64,000 bases of DNA. Source: Flavobacterium terrigena. Its GTDB lineage: Bacteria; Bacteroidota; Bacteroidia; Flavobacteriales; Flavobacteriaceae. The number at the start of each line of letters is the position of its first letter. The first letter of the stretch is position 1. The notes under the pieces are model-generated. The model was not told the origin of the DNA. It saw only the letters and a list, made by a program, of their open reading frames with translations, and searched no databases. Below are positions 17,064 through 26,043 of the stretch, one piece after another. Both the position numbers and the translations under genes were made by a program. The stretch is from positions 620,001-684,000 of the forward strand of contig NZ_FNYA01000001.1 in the NCBI RefSeq assembly GCF_900108955.1, written 5' to 3'.

Positions 17064-18305
17064 ATGGTTGGATTATTCAAAGAAAATACAAGAATTGCTA
17101 TTGACTCTATTAGAAGTCAGGCTTTACGTACGTTTTTAACAGTATTTATTATTGTTATCGGAATTACTTTTTTAGTAGGAATTTTAACTTTAACGAAAGC
17201 GTTAGAAAATAATTTATTTGGAAATTTTGCTTCTATGGGAGCGAATACCTTTTCTATTAGTCAGTACGATTTCTCAGAACAAATTAACCAAAATGATGGT
17301 GAACAAAAGATAAATCCATTTATTAGTTATCCACAAGCCAAGAGTTTCAAAGAAAAATTTCAATTTCCTTTTTCAGCCACTTCTCTTTCATTTACTGCTT
17401 CCGCAACTGCTGAAGTAAAATTTGACAATAAAAAAACAGATCCAGAAATTACCATTTTAGGTTCCGATGAAAATTTTATCCCGAACAATGGTTTCGAACT
17501 ATCAGCAGGTAGAAATTTCAATTCTTTTGATGTGGATAACAACAATTATGTTTGTGTTGTAGGTGCTAATTTTAAAGACGGTTTATTTGAAGGCGTTAAC
17601 CCAATTGACAAAACGATTTCGGTTCGTGGCGCAAAATTTAAAGTGATTGGTTTATTAAAAGAAAAAGGTGCTACGTTTGGTAACAATCAAGATTTACGAG
17701 TAATTATTCCGATACAAATTGCACGTTCTATCTTTTCTCAAGCAAATATTAATTACGATATTGATGTAAAAATTAGTAACAAACAATTATTAGACGAAGG
17801 TGTTGACAATGCAATTTTGACAATGCGTCGTGTTAGAAAATTAAATCCTGTTGAAAAAGATAATTTCGGAATTAAACGTAGTGATGATTTAATTCAGAAA
17901 TTAGGAGAAAATATCGCTGTAATTAACATTGCAGCTATTGCTATTGGCGCGATTACCATATTTGGTTCTACAATTGCTTTAATGAATATTATGTTAGTTT
18001 CCGTTTCAGAAAGAACACGTGAAATTGGTATCAGAAAAGCACTTGGTGCAAAAAGAATTACAATTGCTTGGCAATTTTTTACGGAAACATTTATCATCAG
18101 CCAAATTGGTGGAATTATAGGAATTATTTTAGGATTATTACTCGGTTCTTTAATTGCTTCTTTAGCTGGTTTCGAATTCGTAACACCTTGGGTTGCAATT
18201 TTGATTGCTTTTATGACGACTTTTATTGTAACTATTATTTCAGGGTTGTATCCAGCAGTAAAAGCATCGAAATTAGATCCTGTTGAGGCATTACGTTATG
18301 AATAA
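17064..18305 (+). CDS. ABC transporter permease, MacB/FtsX type
   Basis: The 413-residue protein has one N-terminal membrane helix (about 21-43), a large periplasmic domain (MacB_PCD, residues 45-265) and three C-terminal helices with the FtsX-type segment SVSERTREIGIRKALGAKR. It would work with an ATPase of the MacB/LolD group in mechanotransmission or export. No ATPase gene is adjacent, so the partner lies elsewhere. Substrate unknown. Confidence 0.92.
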   Translation: MVGLFKENTRIAIDSIRSQALRTFLTVFIIVIGITFLVGILTLTKALENNLFGNFASMGANTFSISQYDFSEQINQNDGEQKINPFISYPQAKSFKEKFQFPFSATSLSFTASATAEVKFDNKKTDPEITILGSDENFIPNNGFELSAGRNFNSFDVDNNNYVCVVGANFKDGLFEGVNPIDKTISVRGAKFKVIGLLKEKGATFGNNQDLRVIIPIQIARSIFSQANINYDIDVKISNKQLLDEGVDNAILTMRRVRKLNPVEKDNFGIKRSDDLIQKLGENIAVINIAAIAIGAITIFGSTIALMNIMLVSVSERTREIGIRKALGAKRITIAWQFFTETFIISQIGGIIGIILGLLLGSLIASLAGFEFVTPWVAILIAFMTTFIVTIISGLYPAVKASKLDPVEALRYE

Positions 18306-18312
18306 AAGTTTT

Positions 18313-18356
18313 CAGTCGCAGTTTTCAGTATTTCACTGTGACTGAAAACTGCGACT
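18313..18356. repeat. Inverted repeat with 6-7 base phasing between convergent genes
   Basis: AGTCGCAGTTTTCAGT (18314-18329) and ACTGAAAACTGCGACT (18341-18356) are perfect 16-base inverted arms around 11 bases. CAGT recurs at 18313, 18319 and 18326, ACT at 18335, 18341, 18348 and 18354. It abuts the stop of prmC and lies 8 bases after the ABC permease stop, so it may end transcription both ways, but T-runs are weak. Confidence 0.6.
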
Positions 18357-19209
18357 AAATAGAACAACAAATCATTCTGTCATTACCCACAAAATCTTTT
18401 CGTAATTCAATATTTTTGAAACCTAAATTTTCTAATAATTCAACGGTTTCTTTTCCTAAATATTGATTGATTTCAAAAAACAATTTCCCTTTTGGAGCTA
18501 AACTTGTCAATGCTAATTGTGCAATTTTTCTATAAAACAACAACGCATCGGAATCTTCTACAAACAAAGCCAAATGCGGTTCATAGTCTAAAACATTCTT
18601 TTTTATTTCTTGCTTTTCTAAATTTCGAACATAAGGCGGATTTGAAACAATGATGTTATATTTTTCATCAAGTGAATCCGTTTCTAAAATGTTTTTCAGC
18701 ATAAAATTAACTTCCACTTCATTATCTGAAGCATTTTTCTGAGCCATTTCCAACGCTTTTTCCGAAACATCAATTGCAGAAACTATTGCATTTGGAATTT
18801 CTTTTTTTAGTGAAATCGGAATACAACCCGAACCTGTTCCAATATCTAGAATATTCAACTTCGCGCTACCAACTTCCAGCTTAGTACTTTCAATAATCCA
18901 TTCTACTAATTCTTCTGTTTCTGGTCGAGGAATTAAGGTGTTTTCATTGACTTCAAATCGCAACCCATAAAACCAAGCTTCACCAGTGATATATTGAATT
19001 GGCTTTTCGGTTTTTAGTTCTGAAATGATAATTTTCCATTTTTCTAAATCTGCTTCAGAAACATCAAAATCTGGATTTAGAGAAACATCAATTCGTTTTA
19101 AATTGTGTAAATATTCGGTCAAAATAAAAAAGAAACTTTCTATTTCTGAATCTTCCTGAATTGTTTGTAATTCAGAAAAAAAATGAGTTTTTAGATTTTT
19201 AATTTGCAT
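18355..19209 (-). CDS. prmC: Peptide chain release factor N5-glutamine methyltransferase
   Basis: Methylates the Gln of the GGQ motif in release factors using SAM. The 284-residue product has IPRPETE (93-99), the SAM motif DIGTGSG (122-128) and the substrate-binding NPPY (190-193). The N-terminal helical domain is present. It follows the GNAT gene by 6 bases on the same strand. Confidence 0.95.
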   Translation of the reverse strand: MQIKNLKTHFFSELQTIQEDSEIESFFFILTEYLHNLKRIDVSLNPDFDVSEADLEKWKIIISELKTEKPIQYITGEAWFYGLRFEVNENTLIPRPETEELVEWIIESTKLEVGSAKLNILDIGTGSGCIPISLKKEIPNAIVSAIDVSEKALEMAQKNASDNEVEVNFMLKNILETDSLDEKYNIIVSNPPYVRNLEKQEIKKNVLDYEPHLALFVEDSDALLFYRKIAQLALTSLAPKGKLFFEINQYLGKETVELLENLGFKNIELRKDFVGNDRMICCSI

Positions 19210-19215
19210 CGATAT

Positions 19216-19701
19216 TTATTCTAATTTTTTAATCATAAAAACGTGGCAACTACTATGACCTGTACAACCTAAAGGTGCATCAATATAATCAAAATCAAAT
19301 TTTCTGTATAATTTTTGAGCCGCTTCCATGTAAGGTAACGTTTCTAAATAGCATTTATTGTAGCCTGCTTGCTTGGCAAATTCTAAACAGTTGCTCATCA
19401 ATTCCTGTGCAATTCCAAAACCACGAATTTCTGGTGCAAAATACATTTTTTGCAATTCACAAATTCCAGAAGTATCATTGGATAACGGAGCAATTCCTGC
19501 GCCACCTTTTATTTTGCCATTTACTTCCACCACAAAATATGCTTCATTTTCAGACAAATACACATCTGACAAACTATCCAAATGCGGATCGGCATAAGCT
19601 GTCCCTTCTTTTGGTGCATTTAATTCTTCAAAAATATTTCGGATAATTTCAGCTATAGCGGCATTATCTTTCGACTCAATTTTTCGTATTGTGTAATTCA
19701 T
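19216..19701 (-). CDS. GNAT-family N-acetyltransferase
   Basis: 161 residues from ATG 19701 (MNYTIRKIES); a TTG six bases upstream is a less likely start. GNAT elements are visible: the acetyl-CoA loop MYFAPEIRGFGIAQEL and YNKCYLETL with a C-terminal FDYIDAPLG. Substrate unknown. The divergent ribD gene starts 37 bases away; -7 matches face both ways (19705-19712 minus, 19727-19734 plus), hinting at near-leaderless transcripts. Confidence 0.88.
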   Translation of the reverse strand: MNYTIRKIESKDNAAIAEIIRNIFEELNAPKEGTAYADPHLDSLSDVYLSENEAYFVVEVNGKIKGGAGIAPLSNDTSGICELQKMYFAPEIRGFGIAQELMSNCLEFAKQAGYNKCYLETLPYMEAAQKLYRKFDFDYIDAPLGCTGHSSCHVFMIKKLE

Positions 19702-19738
19702 GTGCAAATATAAAATGTAAAAGTACTAAATTTGTAAG

Positions 19739-20782
19739 ATGATTGAGCATGAAATTTACATGAAACGTTGTTTACAATTGGCTAAAAATGGTTTAGGAAC
19801 CACATATCCTAATCCGTTAGTAGGAAGTGTAATTGTACATAATGGAAAAATAATTGGTGAAGGTTGGCACAAAAAAGCAGGCGAACCTCATGCAGAAGTG
19901 AACGCTATAAATTCGGTTAAAAACAAAGAATTATTAGCCGAAAGCACTATTTATGTGAATTTAGAACCGTGTAGCCATTTTGGAAAAACGCCTCCGTGTG
20001 CGAATTTAATTATCGAACATAAAATTCCGAAAGTGGTGATTGGTTGTATCGATAGTTATTCGGAAGTTGCTGGAAAAGGCATTGAAAAATTAACCAATGC
20101 TGGTTGTAAGGTAACTTTAAATGTTTTAGAAAAGGAATGTTTAGAAATCAACAAGCGCTTTTTTACTTTTCACAATAAAAAAAGACCATATATTATTTTA
20201 AAATGGGCAGAAACGGCTGATGGTTTTATTGCTCCGTTACAAAATGAAACCAAGACTTCGATTACTATTTCTAATCAATATTCACGACAATTAGTCCATA
20301 AATATCGTACAGAAGAACAAGCTATTTTAGTTGGTACGAATACGGTTTTAAACGACAATCCGAATTTAGATGCCAGAGATTGGTTTGGGCAGCATCCTAC
20401 TCGAATCGTTTTAGATCGAACGAATAAAATCCCAGTGGATTTCCATGTGAAAAACAAAAAAAATCCTACAATAATTTTTACAGAAGAAGAAAATTATGTA
20501 AATTCGGAAAATTGTATTTATGAATTTAGTATATTTGATACCCTTTTTATTTCGAATATTTTAAAGAATTTATACGAAAAAAATATTCAATCTATTATCA
20601 TAGAAGGTGGCTCTATAACATTGCAACAATTTATTGACAGTAATTTATGGGATGAAGCCCGAGTTTTTATTTCTGAAAATAATAGTATTGAAGGCGTAAA
20701 AAAACCAGTTTTTAATTTCGACACCAATCAAACCGTGAAAATTAAAAATAACCAATTAAAAATATACACAAATTATGATTGA
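19739..20782 (+). CDS. ribD: Bifunctional riboflavin deaminase/reductase
   Basis: Catalyses two steps of riboflavin synthesis: deamination of the pyrimidine and reduction of the ribosyl group. The deaminase half shows HAE (51-53) and PCSHFGKTPPC (77-87), the zinc ligands. The reductase half (about 145-347) has WAETADGFIAP and the NADPH-side IIEGGSITLQQF. Its stop overlaps the HAD hydrolase start by 8 bases. A HAD-type phosphatase beside ribD is notable because an unassigned phosphatase is needed in this pathway. Confidence 0.95.
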   Translation: MIEHEIYMKRCLQLAKNGLGTTYPNPLVGSVIVHNGKIIGEGWHKKAGEPHAEVNAINSVKNKELLAESTIYVNLEPCSHFGKTPPCANLIIEHKIPKVVIGCIDSYSEVAGKGIEKLTNAGCKVTLNVLEKECLEINKRFFTFHNKKRPYIILKWAETADGFIAPLQNETKTSITISNQYSRQLVHKYRTEEQAILVGTNTVLNDNPNLDARDWFGQHPTRIVLDRTNKIPVDFHVKNKKNPTIIFTEEENYVNSENCIYEFSIFDTLFISNILKNLYEKNIQSIIIEGGSITLQQFIDSNLWDEARVFISENNSIEGVKKPVFNFDTNQTVKIKNNQLKIYTNYD

Positions 20783-21377
20783 AGCTATTATTTTTGATTT
20801 AGGAGATGTATTTTTAAACTTGAATCACCAAGCAAGTGTTGATGCGTTTAAAAAATTAGGGTTAAACGACTGGAACGACGACTTAAAAGCAAAAACTATT
20901 TCATTTGAAACCGGGAAAATAGATGAACTTCAGTTTATGAAAGCGCTTCAAAAATATATTCCAAATCATGAATTATCTGAAATTAGAGACGCTTGGAATG
21001 CTATAATTGTAGATTTCCCTTTAGAAAGATTAGAGTTTTTAGAAAAACTAAAAAACAAATACAAATTATACTTATTAAGTAATACCAATCAAACACATAT
21101 AGATAAATTTGAGCATAGAGTTGGCTTAACATTTGCCAGAGAATTTTATGCCCATTTTGATAAAATCTATTTTTCGTACGAAATGAAAGTAAGAAAACCT
21201 GATACCGCTGTTTATAATTTAATTATTCAGCAAAACAATTTAAAACCAGCGAAAACGCTTTATGTTGACGACACTTTAGAACACATTGAAGCCGCGAAAG
21301 CATTAGGTATAAATACTTGGCAGATAATAGTTGGACAAGAAGATGTTACCAATTTATTTGATAAAAAAATATTATAA
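20775..21377 (+). CDS. HAD-superfamily hydrolase (YihX-like subgroup)
   Basis: The 200-residue product starts IEAIIFDLGDVFLNLN, with the nucleophile Asp8 and Gly in place of the second Asp, as in YihX relatives. Motif II is LSNTNQ, motif III the Lys in MKVRKPD, and motif IV YVDDTLEHIEAA. Likely a phosphatase. It overlaps ribD by 8 bases; a role in dephosphorylating the pyrimidine intermediate of riboflavin synthesis is possible but only inferred from position. Confidence 0.85.
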   Translation: MIEAIIFDLGDVFLNLNHQASVDAFKKLGLNDWNDDLKAKTISFETGKIDELQFMKALQKYIPNHELSEIRDAWNAIIVDFPLERLEFLEKLKNKYKLYLLSNTNQTHIDKFEHRVGLTFAREFYAHFDKIYFSYEMKVRKPDTAVYNLIIQQNNLKPAKTLYVDDTLEHIEAAKALGINTWQIIVGQEDVTNLFDKKIL

Positions 21378-21380
21378 AAA

Positions 21381-22004
21381 TTGCAAGATTCCGAAATTAA
21401 AGACACCTACAACACCATTGACTACGCTGTTGAAAACATTTTATTCAAAGAAAAAAACAGTAAATTTATAGGTTACGCTTATCCGATTACTTCTGAAAAC
21501 GAAGTCAAAACTCATATAGAAAATTTAAAAAGAGACCATTTTTCCGCACGCCATTGGTGTTATGCGTATCAAATTGGCACGGAAACCATTAAGTTTAGAG
21601 CAAATGATGATGGAGAACCTAGTAATTCAGCTGGAATGCCAATTTATGGCCAAATTCAGTCGTTTGATATTACGAATGTATTAATTGTGGTTGTTCGCTA
21701 TTTTGGTGGTGTAAAACTAGGCGTTGGTGGCTTAATTTCTGCATACAAAACTACAGCGCAACTTACTTTAGAAGAGGCGAATATTGTTGAAAAAACAATT
21801 GACAAACATTTCAAAATTACTTTCGATTATAAAAACATGAATAAAGTCATGCGAATTATAAAAGAGAAAAATATTGATATTGTGAATCAGAAAATGGAAT
21901 TGAATTGTGAAATTGAAATCGCCACACGAAAAAAAAATGCCAAACAAATATTTGACATTTTTTCTACTTTGTTTGAAATTGAGATTAAAGAAATTGAAGA
22001 GTAA
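21381..22004 (+). CDS. YigZ/IMPACT family protein, TTG start
   Basis: 207 residues with the IMPACT-family core: SARHWCYAYQIG, FRANDDGEPSNSAGMPI and VVVRYFGGVKLGVGGL. A C-terminal ferredoxin-like domain follows. The start must be the TTG at 21381: an in-frame stop lies two codons upstream and the next ATG would remove the conserved domain. The HAD gene stop is 3 bases before. The family has been linked to translation control, but its bacterial role is unsettled. Confidence 0.88.
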   Translation: MQDSEIKDTYNTIDYAVENILFKEKNSKFIGYAYPITSENEVKTHIENLKRDHFSARHWCYAYQIGTETIKFRANDDGEPSNSAGMPIYGQIQSFDITNVLIVVVRYFGGVKLGVGGLISAYKTTAQLTLEEANIVEKTIDKHFKITFDYKNMNKVMRIIKEKNIDIVNQKMELNCEIEIATRKKNAKQIFDIFSTLFEIEIKEIEE

Positions 22005-22008
22005 ATTT

Positions 22009-22764
22009 TTACTTCTTACAAATACAATAACACGACAATCCATATATCTTAATTCCGATTTTTTGTAATAACTGTGTAAAACCAAAATCGAGTTTTAAGA
22101 CTGAAGTAATTAACTTGGATTTGAAATCACCTCCATTCCAATTATCAATCGAAGCTTTTTTATTTTTATTGAAAATACCTTCCAACCATCTTACCAATAA
22201 CAACGACGTAAAATAATAGCCTTTATTTTGAATTTGAAAATCGTATTGTTTCAAAACGCTTTCTAATTGCTTTAAATTATATCTTCTGTAATGTCCAAGT
22301 AAAACATCGTGATTAGAAAAAACCGATTGAAAGGCAGGAACTGCAAACAAGAAATAATTATTTTTTTCAGTCAGATGATTTAAAATTACGCCTTCATTTT
22401 CTAAATGTTCCAAAACATCCATACATAAAAACAATGTATTTTCTTGAGAATGGAAATGAGTTAAATAATCCGTTAAATTTTGCACATAATGAATTGGGTT
22501 TTCTCCGTAATTCATTTTCAGTTGCGCAATAATTTCTGGAGAATAAGCCGTATCAATGGTAAAATATTCTTCGGCAAGATTTTGTTTATAAATTTCATTA
22601 ATAATAAAAGCATCTCCACCTCCAATATCAACAATTCGTTTTACAGGAAACTTAATTTCAGAAGATTTTAACAATTGAAACATCACATCTCTTCGAGAAA
22701 TTTCCCAGGGATGTCTTTTATAATTTTCTTTATCAAATAAACGATCAAATTCGGTTAAATCCAT
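22009..22764 (-). CDS. Class I SAM-dependent methyltransferase
   Basis: The 251-residue product has RIVDIGGGDAFIINEIY (SAM motif I, about residues 43-58), YFTIDTAYS (motif II) and LFLCMDVLEHLENEG, as in the UbiE/Methyltransf_11 group. The C-terminus has a hydrophobic YYFTSLLLVRWLEG region that may sit at the membrane. Substrate unknown. It lies 1 base after the thioesterase gene and is probably cotranscribed with it. Confidence 0.8.
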   Translation of the reverse strand: MDLTEFDRLFDKENYKRHPWEISRRDVMFQLLKSSEIKFPVKRIVDIGGGDAFIINEIYKQNLAEEYFTIDTAYSPEIIAQLKMNYGENPIHYVQNLTDYLTHFHSQENTLFLCMDVLEHLENEGVILNHLTEKNNYFLFAVPAFQSVFSNHDVLLGHYRRYNLKQLESVLKQYDFQIQNKGYYFTSLLLVRWLEGIFNKNKKASIDNWNGGDFKSKLITSVLKLDFGFTQLLQKIGIKIYGLSCYCICKK

Positions 22765-22765
22765 C

Positions 22766-23170
22766 CTATAATAATTGGTTTATTTTTTCAGTAATATACG
22801 ATGGTGGAACTATCGGTCTTCCCGTTTTCATATCCACAAAAACTAACATCGAGTAACCAGTTGTTAACAAGTGATTTTCCTCATTATAAATCTCATAATC
22901 AAATTCTATCTTAACAGAAGTCTGACTTTTTAAGATAGTTTTTACGCGTAATAAATCGTCATAACGAGCAGGTTTTTTATAGTTCATTTCCAAAGAAACA
23001 ACAGGAAGCATTACACCATTTTCTTCCATCCATTTATAAGAAACCCCAAGATTTCTAAGCCATTCTACTCTACCCATTTCAAAGTATTGTGCGTAATTAC
23101 CGTGGTATACCACGCCCATTTGATCTGTTTCTGCATACCTAACTCGTACGCTAAATTCGTAATCTTTCAT
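22766..23170 (-). CDS. YbgC-type acyl-CoA thioesterase (hotdog fold)
   Basis: 134 residues beginning YEFSVRVRYAETDQMGVVYHGNY, the 4HBT signature with the catalytic Asp in ETDQMG, followed by YFEMGRVEWLRNLGVSY. Members hydrolyse short or aromatic acyl-CoA thioesters. Divergent from dnaA, with a 228-bp spacer. The exact substrate is unknown. Confidence 0.9.
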   Translation of the reverse strand: MKDYEFSVRVRYAETDQMGVVYHGNYAQYFEMGRVEWLRNLGVSYKWMEENGVMLPVVSLEMNYKKPARYDDLLRVKTILKSQTSVKIEFDYEIYNEENHLLTTGYSMLVFVDMKTGRPIVPPSYITEKINQLL

Positions 23171-23292
23171 TTTATTTTTTTATATTTAAATTCTTAAAAA
23201 TTTTATGTTAAGAAATTATTAAATAAGTCTTAATTCTGTTTACAACAATATTTTTTAATTTACAATAGCAATTGATTTTTTTTTACAGAAAA

Positions 23293-23335
23293 TTGTTCAC
23301 ATATTTGCCTTCCTAATATGAAACACTTATCAACA
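23293..23335. promoter_or_regulatory. Candidate DnaA boxes upstream of dnaA
   Basis: TTATCAACA (23327-23335) differs by one base from the classical DnaA box, and TTGTTCACA (23293-23301) is a weaker match. They lie 64 and 98 bases before the dnaA ATG and could serve autoregulation. Too few boxes are visible to call an origin here. A CATATTTG at 23300-23307 may be the -7 element. Confidence 0.4.
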
Positions 23336-23398
23336 TAAAAATTGATTCGTTTTTATTCTGAATTAGACTACAAAAAACTATAAAAAAAATTATAAACT

Positions 23399-24829
23399 AT
23401 GACTAAAGCAGCAAAATCTGTTTGGAATAATTGTCTGTCTTTTATAAAGGACAACATTCAGGAACAAGCCTACAAAACTTGGTTTGAACCTATTGTGGCA
23501 ATTAGCCTATCAGAAGACAATGCTTTACACATTCAAGTACCTAGTAAATTTTTCTACGAGTGGCTTGAAGAGCACTATGTTATAATTTTAAAAACAGCTT
23601 TAACTAAAGAACTTGGAAACCAAGCAAAGCTAGTGTATAAAATTAAAATGGAAAACACTTATGGTAATAAACTTCCATTTACAGAGCAAATTCCTAGCAC
23701 ACACCGTAGTTCAGTTAAAACTCAAGAAATTGACGTACCAGTTGTTAACAAAAATCCGGAATTAAAAAATCCGTTTATTATTCCTGGTATTAGAAATGTA
23801 AAAATTGAATCTCAATTAAATGCCAATTATAGCTTTGATAACTTTTTAGAAGGTGATTCTAACAGATTATCAAGAAGTGCTGGTATGGCTGTTGCAAATA
23901 AGCCAGGCGGAACATCATTTAACCCATTATTAATTTTTGGTGGTGTTGGATTAGGTAAAACACATTTAGCGCACGCCATTGGTGTTGAGATTAAAGATAA
24001 ATTTCCTGAAAAAACAGTTTTATATATTTCTGCTGAAATTTTCACGCAACAATATATCGAATCAGTTAAGAAAAATACTAGAAATGATTTTATTCACTTC
24101 TACCAATTAATTGATGTGTTAATTATTGACGATGTGCAATTTTTATCTGGTAAAGCCGGAACACAAGATGTATTTTTCCACATTTTTAATTACTTACACC
24201 AAAACGGAAAGCAGGTTATCTTAACTTCAGATAAAGCGCCTGTTGACATGCAAGATATTGAACAACGTTTATTATCTCGTTTCAAATGGGGATTATCGGC
24301 AGAATTACACCAACCAGATTATGAAACAAGAATTTCTATCTTAAGAAATATTTTGTACAGAGATGGTGTAGAAATGCCAGAAGAAATTTTAGAATACGTT
24401 GCTAAACATATCAAATCGAATGTTAGAGAATTAGAAGGAGCTATTATCTCATTAATTGCACAATCTTCTTTCAACAAACGTGAAGTAAATTTAGAATTGG
24501 CGAAACAAGTTGTTGAAAAATTTGTAAAAAATATCAAACGCGAAATTTCTATCGACTATATTCAAAAAGTGGTTTCAGATTATTTCCAATTAGATACGGA
24601 AACTTTAAAATCTAAAACTAGAAAACGTCATATCGTACAAGCGCGTCAATTAGCGATGTATTTCTCTAAAAAATTCACTAAAGCTTCTTTAGCTAATATT
24701 GGTGCACAAATTGGAGATAGAGATCACGCTACGGTTTTACACGCTGTAAAAACGGTTGATAACTTGGTATCTACAGACAAACAATTTAAAAAGTTCGTAG
24801 AAGACATTAACAAAAAGCTAAGTATCTAA
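23399..24829 (+). CDS. dnaA: Chromosomal replication initiator DnaA
   Basis: Opens the replication origin and binds DnaA boxes. The 476-residue protein has domain I (1-85), a linker with many Pro/Asn, the AAA+ core with Walker A GGVGLGKTH (181-189) and Walker B VLIIDDVQF (240-248), and the C-terminal DNA-binding signature IGDRDHATVLHAVKTV (about 438-453). The gene is followed in 2 bases by the phosphatase gene. Confidence 0.98.
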   Translation: MTKAAKSVWNNCLSFIKDNIQEQAYKTWFEPIVAISLSEDNALHIQVPSKFFYEWLEEHYVIILKTALTKELGNQAKLVYKIKMENTYGNKLPFTEQIPSTHRSSVKTQEIDVPVVNKNPELKNPFIIPGIRNVKIESQLNANYSFDNFLEGDSNRLSRSAGMAVANKPGGTSFNPLLIFGGVGLGKTHLAHAIGVEIKDKFPEKTVLYISAEIFTQQYIESVKKNTRNDFIHFYQLIDVLIIDDVQFLSGKAGTQDVFFHIFNYLHQNGKQVILTSDKAPVDMQDIEQRLLSRFKWGLSAELHQPDYETRISILRNILYRDGVEMPEEILEYVAKHIKSNVRELEGAIISLIAQSSFNKREVNLELAKQVVEKFVKNIKREISIDYIQKVVSDYFQLDTETLKSKTRKRHIVQARQLAMYFSKKFTKASLANIGAQIGDRDHATVLHAVKTVDNLVSTDKQFKKFVEDINKKLSI

Positions 24830-24831
24830 AC

Positions 24832-25287
24832 ATGTCTGTTAAAGTTTTAATGGTTTGCTTGGGCAATATTTGTCGCTCGCCATTAGCTGAAGGCATTTTA
24901 CAAGCTAAACTTCCAAACAATTACATTGTTGATAGTGCAGGAACTGCAAATTATCATGTTGGTACAGCTCCAGACAAACGTTCTGTCGTAACAGCACGAA
25001 AATTTGGCGTGGATATTAGTCAACAAAAATGCCGTCAAATTACAAAATCCGATTTTGAAAATTTTGATCATATTTATGTAATGGACACTTCTAATTACAA
25101 AAATGTATTGGCAATTGCTCCAAATGAAGCAGCTAAACAAAAAGTAAAAGTAATTTTAAACGAATTACATCCCGATAAAAATTTAGAAGTTCCCGATCCT
25201 TATTATGGCGACATGCAAGGCTTTGAACACGTTTACAAATTGTTAGACGAAGTTTGCGAAGTGATTGCAGCTAAAATAAAATCATAA
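24832..25287 (+). CDS. Low-molecular-weight protein-tyrosine phosphatase
   Basis: 151 residues with the P-loop CLGNICRS (nucleophile Cys9, Arg15) and the general-acid Asp in VPDPYYGD. In Flavobacteriia this gene commonly follows dnaA. Possible targets include polysaccharide-related tyrosine kinases, but none is encoded in this window. Starts 2 bases after dnaA. Confidence 0.93.
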   Translation: MSVKVLMVCLGNICRSPLAEGILQAKLPNNYIVDSAGTANYHVGTAPDKRSVVTARKFGVDISQQKCRQITKSDFENFDHIYVMDTSNYKNVLAIAPNEAAKQKVKVILNELHPDKNLEVPDPYYGDMQGFEHVYKLLDEVCEVIAAKIKS

Positions 25288-25305
25288 TATTTATAAAATT
25301 CAACA

Positions 25306-26043
25306 ATGAGCACAACTGCAAAACTTGGTAAATTATATTTAATTCCTTGTACTTTATCAAATCCAGGTGAAGTTTCTGTAAATCCAGAAGATGTTTTACC
25401 ACAAACCATCAAAAGATGTGTAGAATTGATTGACCATTATATTGTTGAAAACGAAAAAACCGCTCGTAAATCTATCAAAGCGATTTTACCTGAAAAATCT
25501 CAGCCTAGTTTACAACTTTCTTTATTAAATAAACATACCGAAGTTAGCGAACATTACGAAATGATTAAACCTCTATTAAATGGAATTAATGTTGGTTTAA
25601 TGAGTGAAGCGGGTTGTCCTGGAATTGCAGATCCAGGTGCGGTGATTGTAAAATTAGCACATGAAAAAGGAATTCAAGTGGTGCCTTTGGTCGGACCAAG
25701 TTCTATTTTACTAGCTTTAATGGCAAGTGGAATGAACGGACAAAGTTTCGCGTTTACAGGCTATTTACCAATAGATAAGAACGAAAAGAAAAGTGCATTG
25801 CGTAATTTAGAAAAATGGTCGCAGGAGAAAAATCAAGCTCAAATTTTCATGGAAACTCCATATAGAAACAATAAATTTTTAGAAGATATTTTAGGAACAC
25901 TGCATCCACAAACGAATTTATGCGTGGCTTGTGATATTACGTTGCCTACAGAATTCATTAAAACAAAAACCGTAAACGACTGGAAAAAACAAAAGGTCGA
26001 TTTACACAATCGACCTTGTATTTTTGTTATCCAAAAAAATTAA
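25306..26043 (+). CDS. RsmI-like SAM-dependent methyltransferase (tetrapyrrole methylase fold)
   Basis: The 245-residue product has LGKLYLIPCTLSNPGE, GLMSEAGCPGIADPG and VPLVGPSSILLALMASG, the landmarks of the tetrapyrrole methylase fold found in RsmI (16S rRNA C1402 ribose methylase). The C-terminal helical tail of canonical RsmI is missing and the GTxGTP-like start is replaced, so it may be a Bacteroidota side branch with another substrate. It ends by overlapping the convergent muramidase-like gene by 4 bases. Confidence 0.85.
   Translation: MSTTAKLGKLYLIPCTLSNPGEVSVNPEDVLPQTIKRCVELIDHYIVENEKTARKSIKAILPEKSQPSLQLSLLNKHTEVSEHYEMIKPLLNGINVGLMSEAGCPGIADPGAVIVKLAHEKGIQVVPLVGPSSILLALMASGMNGQSFAFTGYLPIDKNEKKSALRNLEKWSQEKNQAQIFMETPYRNNKFLEDILGTLHPQTNLCVACDITLPTEFIKTKTVNDWKKQKVDLHNRPCIFVIQKN

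Noticed and set aside
23171-23398. Replication origin next to dnaA
   Set aside because: Only one good and one weak DnaA-box-like site, and no cluster or clear AT-rich unwinding array beyond the general AT content.
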